Shown piece by piece: positions 1-4,879 of a DNA stretch of 6,394 nucleotides (position 1 is the stretch's first letter; every line of letters starts with the position of its first letter). The notes under the pieces were generated by a model. The model saw only the letters and a list, made by a program, of their open reading frames with translations, made no database searches and was not told the DNA's origin. Both the position numbers and the translations under genes were made by a program. The stretch covers positions 1-6,394 of the forward strand of contig JAGOIO010000081.1 of assembly GCA_017995595.1 (NCBI GenBank), given 5' to 3'. The DNA is from a bacterium (lineage in GTDB: Bacteria; Cyanobacteriota; Vampirovibrionia; Gastranaerophilales; Gastranaerophilaceae).

Positions 1-103
1 GAAGAGCATCAATATCTATTGATTCATCAAATTCTATATCTGAACCTTCTTTTTTTACTTCGTTCGATTCGTTTTCAGAAAAATTGTCCAATGCTAACCT
101 CAT
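1..103 (-). CDS. Unidentified acidic protein, N-terminal fragment
   Basis: An ATG at 103 on the minus strand opens a frame of 34 codons that runs off the left edge without a stop. The peptide begins MRLALDNFSENE and continues with many Glu, Asp, Ser and Asn residues. It has no signal peptide, membrane segment or recognisable motif, so it looks like a soluble, probably disordered N-terminus. I do not recognise the family. The leader is A-rich, with no Shine-Dalgarno sequence next to the ATG. Support for a real gene is the well-formed promoter at 131-159 pointing into it and the divergent arrangement with the kinase gene. The start is the first ATG after that promoter. Too little is visible to assign a function. 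Confidence 0.55.
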   Translation of the reverse strand, partial: MRLALDNFSENESNEVKKEGSDIEFDESIDIDAL

Positions 104-130
104 TTTTTTGTTTGTGTTAAACTTATGATA

Positions 131-159
131 ATTATACATTAATTTTGGATATTAGGCAA
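131..159 (-). promoter_or_regulatory. Sigma-70-type promoter for the leftward gene
   Basis: On the minus strand a TTGCCT box (154-159) is followed by a 17-base spacer and a perfect TATAAT (131-136). This is the consensus spacing of a housekeeping sigma promoter. Transcription would start near 124, giving a leader of about 20 bases before the ATG at 103. It lies in the short gap between two divergent genes. No comparably good -35/-10 pair was found facing the kinase gene. The best rightward candidate is a lone TATGAT at 124-129 with no convincing -35, so the two directions may share this region. Confidence 0.6.
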
Positions 160-176
160 GTAATAAAAAGATAGAA

Positions 177-1190
177 ATGATGAAATTAGATAAAAAAATA
201 CTTATAAAAAATATAAAAAACCTTGGAAATGCAAGAGTTTTAGTTGTTGGAGACTTGGCTTTAGATGAAATGATTTACGGAGATACTGAGAGAATTTCAA
301 GAGAAGCTCCGGTTTTAATTTTACAACATACACATACAAATTTAATTTTAGGTGGTGCTTCAAATGCCGCTCACAATGCTTCTGCAATAAACGGTGGAAA
401 AGTAGGTGTTATTGGTGTTATTGGTGAAGATTATCATGCAGAAGATTTAAGAAAAACCTTTGAAAAGGCAAATATTGATACAAAATATCTTGTTGTTGAT
501 AAAAATCGTAAAACTATTGTAAAAACTAGAATTTCAGGTTCTTGTTCTCAATCAATTACTCAACAAATTGTTAGAATTGACAGACAGACAAATGCTCCTC
601 TTTCAAAGGAAACTGAGGAAAAAGTTATAAGTAATTTGGAAGCTGCCATAAAAGATTATGATGCGATTATATTGTCTGATTATCATATCGGTACTTTAAC
701 GCAAAATATTATTGACAAGACAGTTGAACTTGCTAAAAAAGATAATAAAGTTGTTGTTGTTGATGCACAAAAAGAATTGGATAAATATAAAGGTGTTACT
801 TCAATGACTCCTAATTTACCTGATACTCAAAAATTCGTCGGCTTTTTCGTTAAAGATGATGAAACCATGAATAAGGCTGGGAAAATTCTTCTTGATGCTT
901 CAAAAGCAAAAGCCGTTTTAGTTACATGCGGTTCAAAAGGTATGGTTGTTTTTAATTCAAATGGTGATATAACTCCTATTCCTGTTTTTAACAAATCTGA
1001 AGTATTTGATGTTACAGGTGCAGGTGATACAGTTACTGCAATTTATACGTTGGCTTTGGCTTCTGGTGCTGAACCTGAGTATGCTGCGGTTATAGGAAAT
1101 ATTGCGGCAAGTATTGTTATTAAACAATTTGGTTGTGCTACAACCTCAATCAATGAAATTTTAGATAATTTAGAAAAAGTAAAACTATAA
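177..1190 (+). CDS. rfaE1: D-glycero-beta-D-manno-heptose-7-phosphate kinase (RfaE1/HldA-like, PfkB family)
   Basis: Likely phosphorylates heptose-7-phosphate at C1 with ATP in the cytoplasm, a step toward ADP-heptose for lipopolysaccharide or other surface glycans. The 337 residues cover a complete PfkB-fold kinase. The N-terminal block VLVVGDLALDE (21-31) with YGDTERISREAPV (34-46) is the RfaE family signature. GGASNAAHN (59-67) is the sugar-binding PfkB signature. VRID is at 132-135, ILSDY at 165-169 and TPN at 211-213. DVTGAGDT (278-285) carries the catalytic base Asp284 and the anion hole. The nucleotidyltransferase domain found in bifunctional HldE is absent, so this is the monofunctional form. 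The DPKG segment known from E. coli HldE reads DAQK here (196-199), a mild divergence. The start could be ATG 177 or ATG 180, and neither has a good Shine-Dalgarno sequence. It is first in a cluster with a DUF4330 protein and a Wzy_C-like ligase. A different sugar substrate of the same kinase family cannot be excluded. Confidence 0.88.
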   Translation: MMKLDKKILIKNIKNLGNARVLVVGDLALDEMIYGDTERISREAPVLILQHTHTNLILGGASNAAHNASAINGGKVGVIGVIGEDYHAEDLRKTFEKANIDTKYLVVDKNRKTIVKTRISGSCSQSITQQIVRIDRQTNAPLSKETEEKVISNLEAAIKDYDAIILSDYHIGTLTQNIIDKTVELAKKDNKVVVVDAQKELDKYKGVTSMTPNLPDTQKFVGFFVKDDETMNKAGKILLDASKAKAVLVTCGSKGMVVFNSNGDITPIPVFNKSEVFDVTGAGDTVTAIYTLALASGAEPEYAAVIGNIAASIVIKQFGCATTSINEILDNLEKVKL

Positions 1191-1223
1191 TATGTCAGAT
1201 AAAAATTTATAAAGGAGAAAAAA

Positions 1224-1844
1224 ATGAATGAATTTTTAGACAAATTGATGATTAAGAAAATCAGATTAGTAGATGTTGTTATTTTAGTAGCCGTTTTGTT
1301 GGCTTTACTTGTTGGATTTCTAACTTTTATGCATTTTAGATCAACTGCTTCTAATCAAGTAGAATCTACTTCAAAAATTGCTTTCCAAGTATTTTTGAGA
1401 GGTGTTACTATTACAGGTAAAGAAAACCCAATCAGACGTGGTGATAAAACTTTCGTAAGCATAAGAAATGTTCCTTATACAGAATTAAATGTTTTAGATG
1501 TTAAAGCTGATACAAAGAAAATCGTTATGCCAAACTTAGTTCCCGGAGCTAAAAAGCCTTTCGTTTTGGTTGATGATTATTCTCAAGCTTTTATGTATGA
1601 TATGGTTGTTACCGTTGTTGATACTGCAAAAATCACAAAAGATGGTGCTGTAGTTGGCGGAAATAAAATTAAAATCGGTTTACCTATAACTCTTGAAGGT
1701 AAAGCTTATAAGTTTAACGGTACTGTTTCTAATATTGTTGTATTGCCTCCAAATGCTCAAATCCCTCAAGCAGGTCAGCAACCACAAGCTCAAGCACAAG
1801 TTCAAGGTCAAACTCCAAAAACTTTAGCTCCGGCATCAAAATAG
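1224..1844 (+). CDS. DUF4330 single-pass membrane protein
   Basis: A 206-residue protein with a short basic N-terminus (KKIR, 11-14), one strongly hydrophobic helix at about 17-36, and an extracytoplasmic domain at about 50-175 rich in beta-type Val/Ile stretches. The ILVAVLLALLVGF helix followed by a small domain ending in GKAYKFNGTVSNIVV (159-173) fits DUF4330, a family I recall from cyanobacteria and some Firmicutes. No biochemical role is established for it. The tail (181-206) is a low-complexity run rich in Gln, Ala and Pro, likely disordered. AAAGGAG at 1211-1217, six bases before the ATG, gives a strong ribosome binding site and fixes the start. The gene follows the kinase stop by 33 bases and precedes the Wzy_C-like gene by 19, so co-transcription is likely. 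A role as partner or scaffold for the envelope glycan machinery is inference from position only. Confidence 0.75.
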   Translation: MNEFLDKLMIKKIRLVDVVILVAVLLALLVGFLTFMHFRSTASNQVESTSKIAFQVFLRGVTITGKENPIRRGDKTFVSIRNVPYTELNVLDVKADTKKIVMPNLVPGAKKPFVLVDDYSQAFMYDMVVTVVDTAKITKDGAVVGGNKIKIGLPITLEGKAYKFNGTVSNIVVLPPNAQIPQAGQQPQAQAQVQGQTPKTLAPASK

Positions 1845-1863
1845 AAGTTGAGGAAAATTTTAA

Positions 1864-3228
1864 ATGTTTAAAGATAGTATAATATTTTCAAATATAAATA
1901 AATTTCTCGCTTTTTCTCAGGAAAAGTGTGAGTATTTATGTGAAAACAGTGTATTTATAAAAAATATTGATAATTTGATACTTTTTACAATTCTTGCTGT
2001 TTTACTTTGCTCAGCCTTTGCATCTTCAGATGTCTTGGGTTACGTAGGGCTTGTTACAATCTTTTTGACTGTAATTAAGTTGTTTGTTAAAAAAGGTGAG
2101 AAGTTAGATGGAACTTTATTTGAGTTCTTTTTATTGGCTTATTTCTTGATAGTGATTATAAGCCTTTCTGGTTCTTCACTATTTTATTTAAGCTTAAAAG
2201 GCTTTTTAAAAACATTTACATATTTAGGCTTTTATTTTTCAGCAGTACAATATTTTAAAAATAATAAATCTAAAATATGGTGGGCAGTCGGAGCTATCGC
2301 TTTGAGTGCAAGTATTGAAAGCTTAATTGGTTTGGTTCAAAGTTTTGCTCAAGTTGATGAAATTTCAGGTTGGCAAGATATGTCTCAAATTAATCCGGAA
2401 GATGTTTTGACAAGAGTTTATGGAACGCTTCAACCTTTTAATCCAAACTTATTAGGTGGTTATTTTGTTGCCGCTTTCCCTTGTCTTTTAGGTTGTGCAA
2501 TTTACAATCTCGTACAGAAAAAGTATATGTTGGCTTCTTTTGCCACAGTATTTGCAATACTTGTTGCTTATACGACAATTCTTACAGGGTGTAGAGGTGC
2601 TTATTTGGGCTTATTTGCTATGCTACTTGTTACGTTTTGCTTCTTGGGCAAATATATTTGGCAAGTTGGTAGCGAAAAACTCAAGAAAATCTATCTTTCA
2701 ACCATTGGAGGCTTATCAGCTTTCTTTGTAGCTTTAGTTCTTTTTGTTAGCTCTATAAGAACTAGAGTCGTTTCAATATTCGTTATGAGAGAAGATTCAT
2801 CTACATCTTTTAGATTAAATGTTTATCATTCGGCTTTTAATATGATAAAAGATAATTGGTTATTGGGTATTGGACTTGGTAATCAAAATTTTAGAGAAAT
2901 CTACGGATTGTATATGAGAACAGGTTTTGATGCTTTAAGTGCTTATAGTATTTACTTGGAAACTGCAGTTGAAAGCGGAATCTTTGCCTTGTTTGCATTT
3001 TTGGCTTTTGTTGGAACTTTCTTGTACAAGGCTGTAAAATTTGTAATCGGTGATTATAAATTTGAAGATGTAATTCTTGTCGGTATTGCACTTGTTTCTG
3101 TCGTTGGCGTTATGGTTCACGGGTTCGTTGATACTGTATTCTTCAGGCCGCAGTTGCAATTTGCTTTCTGGACATTGATTGCTTCTTCATCTGCAATTCT
3201 AAAAATTAATGCTGATGAAAATATATAG
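1864..3228 (+). CDS. Wzy_C / IctB-like polytopic membrane protein (O-antigen ligase family)
   Basis: A 454-residue inner-membrane protein with roughly 11-12 hydrophobic segments. The first is near 36-54 and the last near 428-446, with a larger hydrophilic loop around 299-360. Family landmarks are RVYGTLQPFNPNLLGGY (184-200), TGCRGAYLG (241-249, Arg244 in the ligase-type SRG position), SFRLNVYHSAFNMIKDNWLL (315-334) leading into GIGLGN (335-340), ALSAYSIYLE (357-366) and HGFVDTVFFRPQ (419-430). The NPNLL, ALSAYS and DTV(F/W)(F/Y)RP blocks match, from memory, the cyanobacterial IctB subgroup. That subgroup was once called a bicarbonate transporter but belongs to the O-antigen ligase/polymerase superfamily. 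Likely role: ligation or polymerisation of a lipid-linked glycan at the periplasmic face. GAGGA (1850-1854), nine bases upstream, supports ATG 1864. It is the last gene of the cluster, and a terminator follows 15 bases after the stop. The exact substrate cannot be read from sequence. Confidence 0.82.
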   Translation: MFKDSIIFSNINKFLAFSQEKCEYLCENSVFIKNIDNLILFTILAVLLCSAFASSDVLGYVGLVTIFLTVIKLFVKKGEKLDGTLFEFFLLAYFLIVIISLSGSSLFYLSLKGFLKTFTYLGFYFSAVQYFKNNKSKIWWAVGAIALSASIESLIGLVQSFAQVDEISGWQDMSQINPEDVLTRVYGTLQPFNPNLLGGYFVAAFPCLLGCAIYNLVQKKYMLASFATVFAILVAYTTILTGCRGAYLGLFAMLLVTFCFLGKYIWQVGSEKLKKIYLSTIGGLSAFFVALVLFVSSIRTRVVSIFVMREDSSTSFRLNVYHSAFNMIKDNWLLGIGLGNQNFREIYGLYMRTGFDALSAYSIYLETAVESGIFALFAFLAFVGTFLYKAVKFVIGDYKFEDVILVGIALVSVVGVMVHGFVDTVFFRPQLQFAFWTLIASSSAILKINADENI

Positions 3229-3243
3229 TTTATAAAAACGTAT

Positions 3244-3276
3244 AAAAAAGCCTCAGATTTTATCTGAGGCTTTTTT
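3244..3276. terminator. Bidirectional intrinsic terminator
   Basis: The inverted repeat GCCTCAGAT (3250-3258) / ATCTGAGGC (3262-3270) has a three-base TTT loop. It is flanked by A6 (3244-3249) and T6 (3271-3276), so the stem can extend to 15 pairs. Read rightward it ends in a U tract after the Wzy_C-like gene (stop at 3228). Read leftward it also ends in a U tract after the 70-residue gene (stop at 3313). It therefore sits between convergent transcription units and probably serves both. Confidence 0.93.
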
Positions 3277-3312
3277 ATTTTATTTATTTTTAAAACTTAA
3301 AAATTAGACAAA

Positions 3313-3525
3313 CTACCCTGTACGGCGATTTTGCATGAAAGCAGGATCTGCACCTAAACTGTAAATCGTAAAGTCATTTTCAGGGGCAAAATACTTTCTT
3401 AAAAACGCTGCATTAGTAATCTTTTCATCACAAATATAAGACGTTGCCTTTTCCTTAAGGAAGCTCGCAAACACTCGTTGTTTGTGACTTAGCTGATAGT
3501 CTCTAGGATTTTTTCTAATATCCAT
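3313..3525 (-). CDS. Small hypothetical protein, 70 residues
   Basis: I do not recognise this family. The 70-residue product starts MDIRKNPRDYQLSHKQR and ends in QNRRTG. It is hydrophilic, basic in its first half and aromatic in the middle (KYFAPENDFTIYSLG, 44-58). It has two Cys/His-type residues only (His14, Cys32), so no zinc site, and no membrane segment or signal peptide. Evidence for a real gene: balanced amino-acid use, location between the tRNA nucleotidyltransferase gene (64 bases upstream on the same strand) and a terminator that fits its 3' end, and no competing frame. Its DNA is about 37% GC by hand count, against about 20% in a stretch of the adjoining gene (3841-4060). There is no standard Shine-Dalgarno: an AGG lies almost against the ATG, and a TAAAAT box at 3532-3537 suggests a leaderless start. 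It could be a small nucleic-acid-binding or regulatory protein, but nothing in the sequence proves that. Confidence 0.62.
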   Translation of the reverse strand: MDIRKNPRDYQLSHKQRVFASFLKEKATSYICDEKITNAAFLRKYFAPENDFTIYSLGADPAFMQNRRTG

Positions 3526-3531
3526 ACCTAT

Positions 3532-3537
3532 ATTTTA
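3532..3537 (-). promoter_or_regulatory. Candidate -10 element abutting the 70-residue gene
   Basis: TAAAAT on the minus strand matches the -10 consensus at five of six positions, within the context GCGTTAAAATATAGG. It ends six bases before the ATG at 3525, so initiation about seven bases downstream would fall on or next to the start codon. No convincing -35 is present at 16-18 bases. In DNA this AT-rich such a hexamer occurs often by chance. The reason to list it is that the same arrangement recurs at the gene upstream. Confidence 0.3.
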
Positions 3538-3589
3538 ACGCTTTTTGCATGTTTTTTCATCATGTAGCGGCATAAAAAGTAATAAATGA

Positions 3590-4795
3590 TTACAATTCAG
3601 CTGAAAAGTATTGATTTATAAGGATAATTTCTTCGGCTCTTGTTAGCGTAGAATTGTTAAGTTTGTGTCGCAAAACATGGTCCAGTGCGGATTTGAAACT
3701 CTTTGAAGGTTTATATCCAAGATTTATTAAGTCTTTGCCTGTTATAGAAATTTTTATATCTTTTAATTCATCTAAGAACTTTGTGATTTGTTCTTTGTTC
3801 GAAAAATTTGAGGCTAGAATTAATGCTTCGACGGAGCTTTTACAAAGAGCTTTGTATATCTCAAAATTGTCGTTTTTAATTTTTGATGAAATTATTTTTT
3901 TTGCATTAATAATTATATTTTTTTCATACTTTGTAAGTTCAAATTTTGTCAAAAATTCTTCTGTTTTATTTATAATAAATAGTCCAAAATATATTATCCA
4001 TATATTTTCAGGTTTATATTTGTTTATTACCTCTTCTATGTTGAAAGTTATTTTGGGTGGTATTTCTTGTGAAATGAGTTTGTAGATTTTTTGATTTATA
4101 AATCTTGATAGTGCTTCTGATGAATTTTGTTCAAAGGTTAACTTTATCTCGTTTTTTATTCTATTATAACCCATGTCATAATTTATATTTTCCATATATT
4201 TGTCTTGTAGTTTTTTCGTTTCGTTATTGAGTTCAAATCCTAATCTGACAGAATACTTTAGTCCTCTGATAATTCTTGTCGGGTCATCAATAAAACTGTT
4301 TTTATGTAAAATTTTTAATTCTTTCTTTTTTAAATCTTCAAATCCGTTGACAAAGTCTATTAATTCCCCAAAATTATCTTTGTTAAGTGAAAAAGCAAGA
4401 GAATTAACTGTAAAGTCTCTTCTTATAACATCTTCTTTCAAACTGCAACCGAGTTTTGTAACAGGCAAATGACCTTTTTGTGGGTATTTTTCGCTTCGAG
4501 TTGACGTGAAGTCGATGTTTTCGTTATCAAGTGAAATTTTTATTCCGCCAAATTCTTTGTGAATGCTTAAAATTTTTGCTCCAAATTTTTGTTCAAGTGC
4601 TTTTCCTAACTCATAGCAGTTTCCAATAACAGTGATATCTATGTCATGGCTTGGAATATTGAGTAACATATCACGTACAATTCCGCCAATAAGGTAAATT
4701 TTACACCCTGTAAAACTTGCCATTTCACTGCACTTCAATAAAATGTTTCTTATTTCCGTTGAAAAATATTTATCATATAGATTAATGATGTTCAT
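3590..4795 (-). CDS. cca: tRNA nucleotidyltransferase (CCA-adding type, class II)
   Basis: Adds all or part of the 3'-terminal CCA to tRNAs in the cytoplasm, from CTP and ATP without a nucleic-acid template. The 401 residues have the class II order. Motif A is LIGGIVRDMLL...DIDIT (35-54), with metal-binding Asp51 and Asp53. FGGIKI (82-87) and the block IDFTSTRSEKY (94-104) with GHLPV (108-112) follow. Motif B is RRDFTVNSLAF (125-135). Motif D-like DDPTR (170-174) has Asp171 and Arg174 in the base-selecting positions. The RNA-binding helical region follows, with YNRIKNEI (210-217) and a C-terminal GKDLINLGYKPSKS (353-366). The poly(A) polymerase-specific GRRF-type signature is not seen. The YP..G.LPV block is, as I recall, shared with CC-adding enzymes of cyanobacteria and Deinococcus, so CC-only activity is possible. 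A weak AGG four bases before ATG 4795 is the only ribosome site. The central and C-terminal codons are extremely AT-rich. It probably heads a two-gene leftward unit with the 70-residue gene. Confidence 0.9.
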   Translation of the reverse strand: MNIINLYDKYFSTEIRNILLKCSEMASFTGCKIYLIGGIVRDMLLNIPSHDIDITVIGNCYELGKALEQKFGAKILSIHKEFGGIKISLDNENIDFTSTRSEKYPQKGHLPVTKLGCSLKEDVIRRDFTVNSLAFSLNKDNFGELIDFVNGFEDLKKKELKILHKNSFIDDPTRIIRGLKYSVRLGFELNNETKKLQDKYMENINYDMGYNRIKNEIKLTFEQNSSEALSRFINQKIYKLISQEIPPKITFNIEEVINKYKPENIWIIYFGLFIINKTEEFLTKFELTKYEKNIIINAKKIISSKIKNDNFEIYKALCKSSVEALILASNFSNKEQITKFLDELKDIKISITGKDLINLGYKPSKSFKSALDHVLRHKLNNSTLTRAEEIILINQYFSAEL

Positions 4796-4802
4796 AATGC
4801 CT

Positions 4803-4817
4803 ATTTTAGCGTAAAAT
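4803..4817. promoter_or_regulatory. Palindrome with back-to-back -10-like boxes
   Basis: ATTTTA (4803-4808), a GCG centre and TAAAAT (4812-4817) form a perfect inverted repeat in the 84-base gap between the divergent cca and helicase-like genes. Each arm read outward is TAAAAT, a five-of-six match to the -10 consensus. The leftward arm ends seven bases before the cca ATG at 4795, which would give a near-leaderless message. The rightward arm would give a leader of about 55 bases before ATG 4880. No clear -35 boxes are present. It may instead be an operator or chance in AT-rich DNA. Confidence 0.35.
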
Positions 4818-4879
4818 GTGATAAAAGTACATAAGAATAAAAATAGCTAAGAGTATTTTATAAATACAAAGGACAGATT

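Noticed and set aside
202..387. Minus-strand open frame opposite the kinase N-terminus
   Set aside because: It lies across the conserved RfaE/PfkB signatures on the other strand and has no start signals.
1741..1841. Possible tandem repeat or CRISPR-like pattern in the CAA/CAG-rich segment
   Set aside because: There are no constant repeats separated by spacers. The pattern is short, imperfect, in frame, and explained by a Gln/Ala/Pro tail.
2495..2731. Plus-strand frame inside the Wzy_C-like gene
   Set aside because: It is an alternative-frame reading of transmembrane codons with no ribosome binding site. The host frame carries the conserved motifs.
2891..3159. Minus-strand open frames opposite the Wzy_C-like gene
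   Set aside because: They are complementary shadows of a polytopic membrane protein, lack initiation signals, and overlap each other in different frames.
3526..3589. Hairpin, terminator or small RNA in the gap between cca and the 70-residue gene
   Set aside because: Only four-base CATG matches and T runs are present. No stem is strong enough to support a terminator or structured RNA.
3654..4472. Two plus-strand open frames (3654-4085 and 4200-4472) antisense to cca
   Set aside because: They overlap a gene with intact catalytic motifs. Their Ser/Phe/Ile-rich composition is what the complement of AT-rich coding DNA gives, and neither has a ribosome site or promoter.
4854..4864. TATTTTATAAA as a -10 box for the helicase-like gene
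   Set aside because: The TATAAA part would start transcription inside the AAAGGA ribosome site, removing it from the message. No -35 lies at the proper distance.
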